A DNA stretch of 64,000 nt from Apiosordaria backusii (Eukaryota; Ascomycota; Sordariomycetes; Sordariales; Lasiosphaeriaceae): contig JAUKTV010000008.1 in assembly GCA_030549205.1 (NCBI GenBank), positions 868,001 to 932,000 on the forward strand, written 5' to 3'. Position numbers and translations under genes: made by a program. Under the pieces are notes generated by a model. That model searched no databases. It was not told where the DNA came from and saw only the letters and a program-made list of their open reading frames with translations. Shown here in pieces: positions 1-12,376 of this stretch (position 1 is the first letter of the stretch; each line of letters begins with the position of its first letter).

Positions 1-1083
1 AGTGTTGATTTCGCCTGGGGGTACGAAGTTAGCATGCTGTGTTGGTCTTGCAAGTTCAGTCTACTGCTTACCGTTGTGAGCCGCCCATCTCAGGGGCTGG
101 GCACGATCCCAGGAGGGGAATGTGTTGGTGGAGAAGCGCGAGTGCACCAGGGCAAAGTGCGCCTCATAATCGGCATTCACTAAATCGTGGTAGTATTGGT
201 ATACTTGCACTGGAGCCAACTGTCCCTTGTAAACAATGTTCTTGTTTGAAAGGGAGCAGATGTAGAACCAGTTCTGAAGCCCGACGGTACGTGTGGCACG
301 CTTTCTGAGGACATAGAGTTGTCTTTCAAAGAGCCTGTCATCGAACTTGTCCGCGTCCGTAATCTCAGGAGCGTTCCCTGGACCATAGGCAGACTGGAGC
401 ACCACAAAGGGCTGCAGAATGGTAGGCTCGCGAGAAGCAGCAGCCGGACCAAGGAGAGTGGAATCCACGGGGAGCTCTCGCCACCCGAGGACTCTCAAGC
501 CCAAGGACTCGGCAATATCTTCCAACTGCCGCTTGGACTCTTGCAGGGTCTCTGGATCAGGCTTGAAGAACAGATTTCCCACAGCGTACTGTCCCGGAGG
601 AGGGAGCTTAATGCCCTCTTCACGCTCAAAGTTCTTCACAAAGAACTTGTGGGGAATCGATGTCATGACACCAGCACCATCACCATCTCGCGCGTCTGAG
701 CCTACCGCACCACGATGGGTCATGTTGCACAGAAGGTTTCGCGCTGTAGAATGTCAGCTTTCTGTCCGATCTAAACCAACGCCAATGGAACCTACCATCG
801 CTGACGATTTTGTGGCTAGGCTTGCCCTTGATATGGCAAGCAAAGCCTACACCGCAAGCATCCTTCTCGAGTGACGGGTCGTACAACCCTCTAGCAAGCA
901 ATGTGTTAACCAAAGCAGATATTCCAACCAAGCCAAGAGTGATACGTACTGCTTCACCGGAAGGGCACCAGCCCACGAGTCATTGTTTTCTGTTTGATAT
1001 TCATAGGGCTGGTAGTCGTAGCCCTCAGACTCTGTGTGAGTTTGTCGATCATCGAATTCAGGGGTCAGCTTGATCTCGCCCAT
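1..1083 (-). CDS. GLT1: Glutamate synthase (NADH), N-terminal part, partial at left edge
   Basis: This is the amino end of the large fungal glutamate synthase, which makes two glutamates from glutamine and 2-oxoglutarate. Four exon segments are visible: 950-1083, 796-890, 72-743 and 1-14. The introns are 891-949, 744-795 and 15-71, all GT-AG with CTAAC/GCTAAC-like branch sites. Residues 55-59 (DACGV) carry the Cys (about residue 57) expected as catalytic nucleophile of the class II glutamine amidotransferase domain after propeptide removal. THRGAVGSDARDGDGAGV and a run ending HNGEINT across the last intron are typical of this domain. The ATG at 1083 has A at -3 and G at +4; no other ATG lies just upstream in frame. 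The rest of the gene (family length about 2,100 residues) lies outside the window. Confidence 0.95.
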
Positions 1084-4000
1084 GCTAGGCAAGCTTAGGC
1101 TTGTCAAGACGCGAAGGAGTGTTGCTTGTCTGACGTGACCCGGCCAACGGGCGGGGTATCAGGGAACAGTTTGATAACTGCGAATGGCGGAAGGGTTCTA
1201 CAGGGTATGAAATATGATTAGTTCCAAGACTAAATACAAAATGATTCTTTGATTCAAGCGCCGAGTCAAGACAAGATGATGAGTGAGGTGTCTCAAGGTC
1301 CGGCGTTGTGAGTGAAATTCGGTGGATCAGTGGTCGGTGATTGTTTAAGCTCGAGGTGGTCCAATGTGGATGCGAGGGTTACGCCAGGTGACCGCGAGAC
1401 AAATGAAAAAACCGGAAGGCGGCCACGGAGCTCAATTGAGGGCTTTGTGGCCCAAACCTTGAGTTGACAGCTACGTCCCATATCCGAGAACTGGGTGTAG
1501 CCATCAGACAAGACAAACACCCCACCCGAAGCCGATCATCCCAAGCCAGATCGAAAAGCTGTTATCAACGGCAGAGGGGCGCCTGACAGCAGCCTGGGGT
1601 GTGAGCCGTGCCCGTCCCAGATATTGGGAGACAGGCCTAGAATGATTTCGAGGCGTCGGATATTGGCGTGGCATGATGCATGCTGGAGATGCAGTCTCCA
1701 TACAGAACTGCAGAGCTGTATGATAGGCAGCTCTTGCACCATAGCCGCCAATAGCCCTTGACAGGCCCCCCTTAAGACTTGTGATGCAATCTGGACCATC
1801 CAGAGAACGGTAGAACCCCAACTGGGCGCGGGATGACGACAGGAGAGTTGCACCAGGGGCCTTATCGTGTGCCCATGCGGCTATATTCCCGCAGCTCTGA
1901 TAGGATGGAAGCTTCCTATCATCGATAGGCGAGACGCCTGCCTGTCTATGCCGACATGTACCCAAGCACCAAACGGCGTCGGCACGTCGCAATGGCAATA
2001 TGGAGACGGGGTGGGAGGGGCGGGGGGCCAAGACCGGGATTGGGAGCGAGAGCGGGGAGGGCGTGTGTGTTCCCCCACCACTAGCACCACCACCACCCCT
2101 CCATTCCGCACCCATGTGAAATCCGCTATGTCATATCCACTTCGGAGCACAGGCAAAGCGCCCGCGTTCACCCGTGTTCGCCCGGTGCCTGCCGCCACTT
2201 TGGGGATTTGCCGTTGTTGGGTCATGGTTAACGAAACAGCAGGCGAAGAGTGCTTGATTCTTGGTGAGAGGGGCTTCGGCGTCGTTGCGGAAGTTTGATT
2301 GCGCCGGGGCGGTTATCGTGGTTCCCAGAGTAAGTGGACTTGTTGGGTTTCGACGTCATCCAGAGATAGAGGCTCGGAAGATCCCTTGGCGTCGCCCGGA
2401 ACCTTGGTGAGCGTGAATATGAGGGGTCGATATATGTCGCGTAAGAGCCAGACTGCACACTGCCCTCGATCCAAGGCTGACGTAGTTCTCACGAGAGACC
2501 GAACTCTTGAGAAACCTTGAAACACATCTTGTCTTTCACGGCGGGGTGCTTGGGCTTGGTGTTGCGAGGGGATGGGGATGGGGATGGGTGCTGCTTCGAA
2601 GAGAACTTACCGTTAGGACTTGGCCAATACCCCCAAAGGAGAGTGATGTTGCTTCACGGGTCGAGATGGACCTCGAGTTCGAGTAGTGATGGTTTGAAGA
2701 GGGGAGTGCGGAAATCGTGAAAGAAAGAGAGGAGGAGGAGGGAAGAAGGTGGTCGCGGAGGGGCGACAAGCCTGCTTTTATCTAGAGCTCGGAGACGGCC
2801 GATGGCAGCAACCTATCCGTACGGCCAAGGATGCTGCCCAGGAGATTTGCGCGTTGGATCTCGTCTGGGATTCTCGTTTCTCAATTGAGGCAGAATAACC
2901 GGAGCGGATCAGACGTAGCCAAGACAACCTGGGTACAAGGGGGAAGATGGATGGTGGAAACTGTAAAGCGACCTGAGTGCTAAAAGCAATGACATGTGGC
3001 AGCTGGTGTTGAAAGTGCGCTTGCGAAGGGTGGTGGGGGGAGGTGGGGAGACGGCTTCAACCCGGTCGCTTATTCGTGGGTGGGCTATTCATCCAGTGCA
3101 CTACCCTCCTACATCTGGCCATTTCGGGTGTCCTCCCACACACATGCTACAATTTCAACTGGTATTCACGATTCACGGTTTCAATATTTCTTCTCCTGCA
3201 GGTTACTATGGTTTATTTAAAAAACGCACACGCATATGAAGCTGTCTAACGGTGTCACCGCATGGATGAACAGCTGGGAGACATGTTCCCGCCCCGTTGC
3301 CCTGGTCCGGTGGCTTGTCATCGTCATCCGTTTTATCGAATCAGAACCAGTCGACATCCATAAGGTCAGGAGCTTCATGAGAACACTTCCGCGGCCATAT
3401 CCTAGTACAACAATTACAGAGGTCACAACAAGACGGGCCGACGTTATTTTCGGCATGCTGGAGCAACTGATAATAAAGAACACGAGCTTGGGGATTTACC
3501 GCTCAGCAGCACCTCCGCTTCCGGCTGCCAAGCTTGGACAAGTATTGGACGATGAGTCTGCCAACATGTGCGGACCGGGTGGTTTGAGAGGTTGAGAGAA
3601 ATCGTTTGTGTAAAAGTGTTTTGCCATGGAAACACAGGACTCATGAAGAAGGTCTTCATGAACACAGCTGCGGTGCACCCCACACCACGGCTGCATCTTG
3701 CAGGACCAATAATGGCCTAGCGCAAGATCCACTGGCATCGCCTGCATGCTTCAGCATCCACAGCATGCTTCAGCATCCCATCATCCCTGCCCGTCGACAA
3801 GGGTTCAAAAAAGTTGGCCCGTCAAGTCCCGCAGATTCTCTCCAATCAGATAACACCGTTTTCAAAGACGACCGGCCGATGTCGCCAGCCCCAGGCGCCA
3901 AACCCAGGAAGCGTGCGGAGGGTGTCCCTGGGGTCCCTGTCAGCCGGTGTCGTTCGAGATGGCCATTCGCAACCCCCTCCAAAACACCAGAACATCGTCT

Positions 4001-6850
4001 GCGGCGATCAGTTTGTATGTCTATGGAAATAATCGAGCAAATCTCTGACAGATGGCACCAGCTAGACAGATCAACACGGGGATCCCGCCACGTGCCACGA
4101 ATACACTTTAGACTTTCCCACTCTCATACTTCTCTCTGTTGTCGCGAGTGACCATGATTGAAAGCCACCCGCTCCTCAACGCCTCCTTCAACATGCCGGA
4201 GGTTTGAACCCGTCTTGGTCAATCTAGGTAGCCGGCAGGAAAAGGACAGAATGCTTGATTGACGATGAAATTGGCCAATGGAAGCAAAATGAAAATTCAA
4301 CCTAGGTCACGACTGGACGGCATTGCGCTGCAACAGAAACCAAAAATGGCGAGAAAAAAAAAGGACCGCACCCCATATGCCTGCCGCAACGAGGGTGAAC
4401 TGAGTTTCGGCACATCTGCATGCAGCTTCATTGTGACCTCACCAAGTCCAACGAGTCGTGGAGAAAGGCTGCTGTAAAAAGATTATCACAGAAAAGGGAA
4501 GTCCCTCACCAATCGCATCGCACCAAGACCAGCCTCAACGTTCTTATCTCGAAAAGAGGGGCGGCCCCCGCAGCTCGATCGCCTTACGCACAGACGTCAG
4601 TGACCTTTTAAGACTTGGCTGGATCCCCCTCCACACCACCCATCTCACCAGCAAAAGGGTGTTTTAAGCATATAAAAAGTGTGGAAGGTACAGTACTCAA
4701 CCTTGTCATTCCGATATCACCGATGGTCGGCCGTATCGGCGCGGGTGGAAACAATCCCATCAGGACGGAAACTTTCGTCCCCTTACCACACCCATTGACA
4801 CCCGCATCATCTGAAGTCGGAAATGGCTTCTTCACACCACGCGACAGCATCCCGCGGTGGAACGTTGCATGTTTGGCTGTTTTCTGCTGTGTTTCCCATC
4901 TCAGCCAGAGCCGCAGGGCCGTATTTTGTCGCAGAGGGATCCTGGCAACCTGAGACTCTCCCGCAACGATGAACCCGAATTCCCCTCAGGGCGGGGTAGA
5001 CAGACGCGCAATGGAACCCCTGGCTTGGATGAGAGATGGGAGACAAGGCTCCACTCCGTGGGGGCGTTGCTGGAGTGTGGCTGCATGAATAGACAGCAGC
5101 CATTGAGGAGAAGGATGTTTGAAGCCAAACATCTGATCTGCGTGCTTGGTTCATGGCCGGAATCGCTCCACCGGGGTTGGGAGTCATCGAGCTCCATTGT
5201 CCCGCGGCGCAGCATTCATATGAGCATCGTCTGAGCTGTCGCCGTTCCGCTGGCCGAGATCGGCGGGTTCCCGGTCTCAATGGACCAGACCGCCGTTCAG
5301 CCACGCCTGACAATCCAGACAAGGCTGCAAGGCCAGCTGCCTGTGCCTTATTCTCAGCAGCTCTCTAGCCAGTAATGTTTCACAAGACGTAAGAATATCT
5401 TCTCTTCTCTGGTTCGACTGGCCAAAGCAAACACTGAGCACACGACCGGCTACGCGGCTCTCTCTGTCTCCCCACGCGTGGTCTTCCCCCTTTCGCCATG
5501 CTATTCCGAGAAATCCCGAAGGGTGAGCTCGTTAGCGTGGCACGCGAGAATTGACTGCATGTTCATTTGTGAGCTCCTACGACTCCTCCAGCACTCCAGC
5601 AGCGGGTTGGCTTCCATGCAGGTAGGAACAAGGGAAAAGGCCCACAAGAGGCAGTACGGGAACCGGTAAACGAGAATACAAGCACTTTTGCAGGAGGTCA
5701 GCCTGCCATTATTACCTCACAAAAATTACGGTTTCCTGTGGGACCTCGGGACAAAATGCCCCTGGATTTCGTCGAGGTCCACGGATCCGAAAGGATGGGT
5801 AATTCAAATCGAGTGATCCAGGTCACACAATCTGATAATGATAAGCAAACCTGTGTTCCTTTGTCGGGAGTTATTTGGTAAGATGTCTTTGTCTGCTATA
5901 CTGCGTTACTATTTTCCTCAACTGCTCGGCACTATCCACAACGACAATGTCTCGGCTGGTCCCGGAGACACGGGACAGATCGACTGACTCTTCAGTTCAC
6001 GGCGGCTTGAGTCGGATGCGATGAGTGTGGCGGAGTCATCCACCGGCTTTGGTGCTTTCACGAAGGATTCCACCTCCAGATGGCAGACTTATCCCTCGGT
6101 CTTGGTGTTGAGACAGACAACACTGCTCCGGCAAGCGGCAGAAAGAACTCGTTCCTCGCTCAAACCCTACCCTCGGATTGCCTTTTTCGTCCCATTTACC
6201 GTGAGCAAGGAGCTTGCTGAGTTGAAAACCCCTTGAAACCCAGATCTAGACCCAAGTGGACATCCTCCAACCAGCAGCGAGGTATTACCACTTTTCATTC
6301 TCCCGGTGGCAAACAAAGAACATAAGGGTACCTATGGAGGGGTAATCGCCAACGACCCCTCCATTTCCCAATCGTCGTGAGATTGTCGACGGCTCAGGTC
6401 AGTCTCGACCACAGAGACCCACGGAGATTTTAAAGCCAAGTTTCCCGGTGCGGGTGTGGACTGTGCGACCCCTGGCTCTAACGCACAGACCATATCTTGT
6501 TCGCCGCATCGTGGGGTAAGTACAAAGTATACAGTACGAATACAGTTAAGATGGCAGCCAATGGCACTGTGAATAAACATTTGTCGTCATTCGTCCCGAG
6601 TCGCGACTTTGAAGCGTGACGGGGCCAAAGTTCAACATTCATTGTCGCAACGTCGGAGATTCACCTTCAACTGCCAGCCCTATGGCATAGCTTGGGACGA
6701 ATATTCGATATCCCAACATCCGGGATTGATCCTTTGTTTTTTCGGCAAACAATCCACAGCTGAAGCTACCGAAGGTTGATTCGCAACCGTGAGCAAGCCG
6801 CAACTGAAGGAAGCTCTGGAGGTTTCAACCTCCAAACCACAATCGCAACA
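1084..6850. other. Long gene-free stretch upstream of GLT1
   Basis: No convincing coding gene was found in 5.8 kb. The longest frames (1504-2115 minus, 3606-4151 plus) are low-complexity, start without context and show no domain. Small features include a GGGGAT triplication near 2566-2586, a 17-18 bp tandem pair near 3745-3780 and a cluster of GATA sites at 1861-1928. Base composition is not AT-rich, so the stretch does not look like RIP-mutated repeat. It holds the GLT1 promoter and the APC15 promoter; a noncoding transcript cannot be excluded. Confidence 0.6.
1861..1928. promoter_or_regulatory. Cluster of four HGATAR (NIT2/AreA-type) sites
   Basis: Four matches to HGATAR fall within 68 bp: CTTATC at 1861-1866 (minus orientation), TGATAG at 1898-1903, CTATCA at 1916-1921 (minus) and CGATAG at 1923-1928. 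GATA factors of the NIT2/AreA family act on closely spaced sites upstream of nitrogen-assimilation genes. The cluster is about 780-850 bp upstream of the GLT1 start codon. Binding is inferred, not shown. Confidence 0.35.
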
Positions 6851-8481
6851 ATGTTCTCTCTCCTCCCTGACCTAACTCCCCGAGACGTAAGCCCCCCCCT
6901 TCCCCCTTCATCCCCTCGACCCCCCATCTCTAACTTTGATTTCTAGAGCCACTCCCTCTGGTACACCTCCCCCGCCACCCCCCCTCCCCCCTCAGCCCAC
7001 CACCCCTCCACCAACCTCACCGACCCAACCTCCCTCGACTCCCCCAGCAACAACAACCCCAGCCACAACCCCCAAACAACAACCACCGAAACAAACACAA
7101 CCCCAACTCCACCACCTCCAGCATCATCGACCGCTCTTTACTAGGCCGCCTCCGCCAAGACGAATACACCATTCTCCGCCGGCAAGCCAACATTGCCAAC
7201 CTGGGGCAATCCTGGCTCAAACCCCCTGGTATTCCCAAAACATTATTCCAACTAAGAGAAGAAAAAAGAGAAGCGGAGGAGCATGCCGAGGCGGTAAGAA
7301 GAGAAATAGCTGCGCAGGAGTTGGCAGAGGCAGCGGAGTTAGAGGCACGACAACAGCAGCAGGAGCAGGATGATGGGTTGTTACCTGGGGAAGGGGTAGA
7401 GGAAGAAGAAGAAGAAGAAGGGATGATGGTTGATTTGGATAGGGAGATACCGGAGGGTTCTGACATGGGGTTGGAGGGGGAGGAGGAGGATGAGGATGAG
7501 GAAATGGAAGGGGATTTGGATGATGAGGTGCCGGAGGGGGGTGACCTGGATGATGAGATACCGGAGGGGGATCTGGATGATGATATACCTGAGGGTGGGG
7601 GGTTTGGGTATGATGGTGTTAGTGATGAGGTTGATGATGATGAGGACGAGGAAGATGATGATGATGATGGGGAGGAAGAGGAGGACGAGGAGGGGGAAGA
7701 AGGTAATAATACGTTTCAAACAGCGCAGTTTGATACTTCGGGGGAGGAAAGCAGTAGCAGCATTGACCCGCAGGATATCTCCCTTACTGAAGTCCAGCAG
7801 CAACGCCGGGTTGAGCGCCGGGAGTTGCAATCCCGGATGGCGAGTATACGGGCTCAAGAGCAGAGGATGAGGGAGCTTATGGTGAGAGGGGGGCAGCAAT
7901 CCCGAGCGTTGCATGGAAACGATGACGATCTTTATGGTGCTGGGGAGGACGATCACGATCATCATGGTATTGGAGGGGGAGGAGGACAGCATAACATGCT
8001 TGAAGAAGAGGACTTGGTTCAGTCCAGTGGTCATCAAGGTGGCATGTCAATGGTTGAATCAGGCGAGGACATGGACATGAACGCCGACCTGGATGATGAT
8101 ATTCCTGATGCGAGCGGGCTGAGTGGCGTAAGCGGTGCTGGGTTTGGGATGGATGGGGCGGGCTATGAGCATACCGACTCGGAAGCTGAGCTCAGCAGTG
8201 ATGATGATGGTGGGAATAATAGCAATGCTAATATTAGTTTTGCGAGGGGGTCGGTGAGGGGGTCGGTGAGACGACAGCAGAATTTTAGAAGCAGTGGGGT
8301 TGGACAGCAGCATCATTTTAGGAGCAGTGGAATGGGACGGGGTGGTGGGGGTGGGAGGTTTGATCCGAGGTCGAGCTTGGGGAATAATCATGATATCAGT
8401 GGGTTTTTGAGCTTGGATGGGAGCAGCATGATTGGGAGTAGTCCGCATAGGGGGAGCTTTAGGAGGAGTAGGCAGGGTTAG
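6851..8481 (+). CDS. APC15: Anaphase-promoting complex subunit 15 homologue (Apc15/Mnd2 family)
   Basis: Exon 1 (6851-6886) encodes MFSLLPDLTPRD. Intron 6887-6946 follows, and exon 2 continues SHSLWYTS, which I recognise as the start of the fungal Apc15 domain. Further on, RLRQDEY, a RR..ANIANLGQSW stretch, LKPPGIPKTLFQLREE and an Ala/Glu helix complete the domain. The remaining roughly 350 residues are acidic and disordered, with repeats of the type D-DD-IPEG and a late Arg/Gly/Ser-rich part. Apc15 is a small subunit of the nuclear APC/C ubiquitin ligase and works in mitotic-checkpoint turnover. The frame entering exon 2 hits a stop near 7140 while the conserved helix lies in a different frame, so one base appears to be missing between about 6965 and 7135 (C-runs near 6977-6990). 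Exon total is 1,571 nt; plus one base it is divisible by three. Function call is good, gene model imperfect. Confidence 0.75.
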
Positions 8482-8988
8482 TTGTAAGATTGGTGTGGCA
8501 TGTATGAGGAGGGGCAACGATGGTTTATTGGAAGCATGATACCCATTTTATTTTCGTTAGGGAAAAGGCAAAGGGAATATGGGCGTACTGGGATTCTAGC
8601 TTATCGAGGGGCTGTAGGAATCGTGTATTATCACAGCAAAAAGGCACGGCACTGCATATTCATTCACGGATTGGTATAGCATTGACATTAGCACAGCAAG
8701 AGGGAATAGAGAGAAAAGAATCCATATACGAATATTAAAACAGTTTCTAAACCAAAAAGGTACCAGGCCCGCCGTAGCATGCAAGAAACAGAGCTTTGTA
8801 CAATGAACCCCATGCTTGTCTTCTTCATGAAGCCAGAAAAGCAAGAACACCCAAGCGCCCATGCAGTCAGTCATTCTCACCCCCTTTTTTCATATTCACA
8901 TTCCCTCCCCTCATACCCATTACTTCGTTTTTTCCTCTTCCCCCTTCCCTATACCCCCCCTCCCTTCCTTTCATAACGTGTTCCCAAA
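8482..8988. other. Convergent intergenic region APC15/BET1
   Basis: About 500 bp between two 3' ends. It contains a pyrimidine-rich tract near 8878-8975 and no supported gene. Confidence 0.6.
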
Positions 8989-9957
8989 TTAGAACAACCA
9001 AACCCAAACAAACAAAATAATCACCGCCGCGAAAAACCCAAGCCAGACCTTCCACCCCACCCCCGTCCTCTCGGCCATGACCATCATCCTGTTCATCGTC
9101 CCCCTCAGCCGCAGCCTAGTGTTGTCAAACCCTTCGTTCATTTTCTCTGCCAGGGCGGATGACTCCCTGATTTCGTCGCCAATGGCGACGGTCATGTCCT
9201 TGAGGACGCGGACCTTGCCGAGGATGCCGTCTACTTGGGCGTCGTTTTGGGATTCGAGCTCGTTGAGGACTGCGTCGGAGTATTGGCCCCTATTTCACAC
9301 GAACGTTAGCATGTATCCAACCTGTTATTTTGATAAATGAAATAGACATACTTTCGGTTTGGGGTTGCTGATCTATACCCGCCGTTGTTCGAGGAAGAGC
9401 TCCCCTCGCCTATCCCTAATGAGGAAGACCCATTGTGGTTGTGGTTGCTGGTGTATCCGCCGTAGCCGTAACCACCGCCGGCGGCTCGGCCGGGTTGGGA
9501 GGAGTTGTATGTGGATGGGGAGGCTGTGCGGGAGGATGGGCCGCCGGAGTAGCCTTTGAAGAGGTCGGAGCGGGAGTCGCGTTGGTGGAGGGTTGAGGAG
9601 GGGAAGCTAGGGGGGAGATGTTAGTTATGGCTTTGGACGAGAATGAAGTGCTTCCGGGGAGGGGGTAAGTGAATAGTGTGCGCATCGGGGTCAGTAGGCG
9701 TCGGGGATGGAGTGCGCGGGCAATAAAAGGGGAGGTGCGTTCATCGTCGCGCGGACTTGTTTGTCAGACTCGGCCAAGTATAGCGACATCGCGAGATTCT
9801 TTCGTGGCGAGTAATCAAGTGTCAAATGCTGACCGCGGGCGTCGGGACCACGGAACCATCGATGCGCATCATCCCCTTCCCCTTTCCTATCCTCCCCGAT
9901 GCACACACGCACGCGCGTGCAAATGTAGCCAAAATGCAAGACTCACCGAGAAGCCAT
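8989..9957 (-). CDS. BET1: Bet1-like SNARE, ER-Golgi traffic
   Basis: Three exons: 9947-9957 (MAS plus part of Arg), 9352-9606 and 8989-9289, with introns 9607-9946 (340 bp, unusually long here) and 9290-9351. The protein is about 188 residues. It has an N-terminal Ser/Gly/Asn/Tyr-rich stretch, then a Qc-SNARE motif (DAVLNELESQNDAQVDGILGK, then VLKDMTVAIGDEIRESS) and a C-terminal membrane anchor (WLGFFAAVIILFVWVWLF). Bet1 pairs with Sed5, Bos1 and Sec22 (or Ykt6) for COPII vesicle fusion at the Golgi. The short first exon with start at 9957 followed by RFPSSTLHQRDSRSDLF fits fungal Bet1 proteins. Gene order places it convergent with APC15. Confidence 0.9.
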
Positions 9958-11260
9958 CTTGTCCTATCCCCTTCCGTCGCCGGGTGCGTCGTGCGGTGTG
10001 GTATACGTATGCGCTATCTCCCAAACGACCCTCTGCCCATTATCCTGCTTTGCGAAATGCCAGCCGAATTTAAAGAAAGCGTTGCGCTTGTGTCGCGAGT
10101 GTGGTTGTTGCAAGGTGGAAACTTTTTCCCCAGAACCTGGCCTGATCACAAGGGTTCAAGGATAAGGTTGCCTTTGGTTACCGGGTAGGTGTTCTTTAGG
10201 CGTCGCGTTGCGAGTACCGTCGGCTTGTGTAAGAGTGTCCTTTGTCCAAGTACATTGAACTAAGAGCGCCAATCTCTGTGTTCAATACGAGCACTGACAA
10301 TTGTTGAGCTTTTCCGGTGTTTTCTGTGGTACGAGGCGGCCACCAGCCAACTCAAAAAAGCCCACTTCAGCCAGGTTTAGTCATCAAACATTGAACTAAA
10401 AGCTGTCTTCTTTTCTGCACGATGCTCTAGGCAAGGGGCACCAGAGGCTAGAAAAAAGGAGGCTCTCTGTTGGCCAATTGCCAACTCGATTTACAAGAAC
10501 GTGCAGGGGCTGCCGGCAAGAAGTGTGCTCCGTGTTTTGTGAGGTATGCCCGCGAAGTTGTTTATTTCGAGAGGTACCAATCACTTGCTTTGCGATGCCC
10601 CTGATTTACTGCAGCTTATGCTTTGTGTACCTTGCACACCCTCAATTTTTCCTCGAGTTTTAACTGACGAGCAAATGCATGTGAAGTCTCTCCTGGTTAG
10701 GCTGAAAGAATGGAGCTCTCAAGCCTTACGAAAGCCACAGCAGGGGTGCCGATGTTGACAGCAGCCCCTTCGCCAAAGAGGGGAACCCAGAATGCGGCTT
10801 GTTTACGAGGATGCACCTTGACGGCCAACAACAAAAACAACATTTTGGTTCCCAGAGCATGTGTGTGATGAAATACGACTAAATATGCGCTTCTGAATTT
10901 CATAAACGCAACCACCTATTCCATAGCCAGAGAGGCAGCATAGAAATCCAGTCGATTCCCCAACCGCAACCTTCGCTACTCTCAGAAAAGTCGCATCCCC
11001 CTATATAGATGGCCCTCTGTTCAGACCAAAAGCCTTTGCTGTTTTATGCTCCTTCTGTCCGAATCCGTTCCCAAACCCCATGTATCAGTTTAGACAAAAG
11101 TGAATTTATAAACCACCAATTCATCCATCCAGACTGGAGTGAGAGCTATGGACCGAATCTGTTTCCTCATATCATTACCGGCTCATGCTCATACAGTCAT
11201 ATCAAAACGATGCCGCAAAAAGATCGAAAAGAAAGAGGGTGCAGTTGACACGCTGATGGT
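9958..11260. other. Intergenic region upstream of BET1 and downstream of CHZ1
   Basis: 1.3 kb without a supported gene; the short frames here have no domain and no splice-consistent extension. It must hold the BET1 promoter and the CHZ1 3' end. Confidence 0.5.
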
Positions 11261-11759
11261 TTAGGCGTCCTTCATCTCCTCGTCCTCAGCCTCAAAGTCG
11301 TCATCGTCCTCTTCGTCGTCGTCGCCCTCGGGGGGGTTCTCCTCAGCGGCCTTGGCGAAGTCGATGACTTTGCCGCGAGTGCGACGGCCAATGACGTTGT
11401 CGAGGTCGATTTCTTCCATGCCATCCTCCTCTGCAAGACGGTTTGTTAGTTATGATGCGACTCGGTAGGGTAACGTGTTGTTATTTAGAACGCAAACGTA
11501 CCAGCTTCGGCCTCCTGAATCAAAACATTGTTAGCTGTTGCCCCTCAGAAGGTAATGCCACTCGTGCAAGCGCGCAAAGTCGCAGAAAAGAAAAACATAC
11601 CTCCTCGACCTCCTCATCCTCCTCATCATCATCGTCATCCTCGACCATGGAAGTGTCATCGACAGGCTGCTCGACGCCCTTGCCCTTGCCCTTGAAGTCG
11701 GTCTGGGCAGCGCCAGTCCCGGCAGTCGCAGTGGGGTCGGTAGCACCGTTGGAGGCCAT
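11261..11759 (-). CDS. CHZ1: Histone H2A.Z-specific chaperone Chz1
   Basis: Three exons: 11601-11759, a 13-nt microexon 11502-11514 and 11261-11430; introns 11515-11600 and 11431-11501 are GT-AG. The total is 342 nt (113 residues). The middle is very acidic (VEDDDDDEEDEE), and the CHZ motif follows across the last exon (IDLDNVIGRRTRGKVIDF), with a second acidic tail. Chz1 carries H2A.Z-H2B dimers in the nucleus and hands them to the SWR1 remodeller. The reading frame is maintained only if the microexon is included, which supports it. Confidence 0.93.
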
Positions 11760-12376
11760 TTTTGCGATTTCTTGTGTTGCGGTTAGAGACTTGAGGTAAA
11801 GTCGCGAATCTCGGACCGTTGTAGAGTTAAGGTTTGAGAGTTGGGCGTAGTGACAACGCAGCAGCGGGGAGAGTGGGAAAGAAAATGGAGTTAAGGGTGG
11901 AAGGCGTGGCAGATGGGAGATCTGATGGTCGTGAACCTTCCAGCTTTATTGGAAAGCTCATTTGTGGGGCGGCGGGCGAAACTGCGCTAAACTTTATCGG
12001 CCTGGTCACCACTGGCAACCAGCTGACAGGGGTCTGAGAGCTGAGATGGTTGGCACTGCCTGACACTGTGTGTGAGCTCGCGCCCGCGCCGCTCAGAGGC
12101 GATCGATTTGACAGGTCTCGACAGGTCTTGAGACAGGCAGCTTGCCGCCGAACCTGATGAACCTGCGGATGACTGCGGAGTGAAAGAACAAGACGAAAAG
12201 TCGGAGGAAGGAACGGGATCCGGAGAGAGAAATTGACAGCAGAAAAACACAAGAACTGCCACCCTCCCTCCTATCAAGACACATCCCATACACAGTCACT
12301 TTGCCCATCAAAAGAAACAAAAAAGTGATGACGAATGCCCGAAACCAATTGACGGAAAGCATAAACAAAAAACCCT
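11760..12376. other. Intergenic region CHZ1 promoter / EMC10 3' end
   Basis: About 600 bp; nothing coding is supported. Confidence 0.5.

Noticed and set aside
1504..2115. 203-residue minus frame upstream of GLT1
   Set aside because: Low-complexity, no domain, no splice or start context.
3606..4151. 181-residue plus frame in the GLT1 upstream region
   Set aside because: Composition like random translation; no motif.
6961..7121. A 161-bp intron in APC15 joining the two frames
   Set aside because: It is frame-consistent but would remove the conserved Trp and Tyr after SHSL, so a missing base is more likely.
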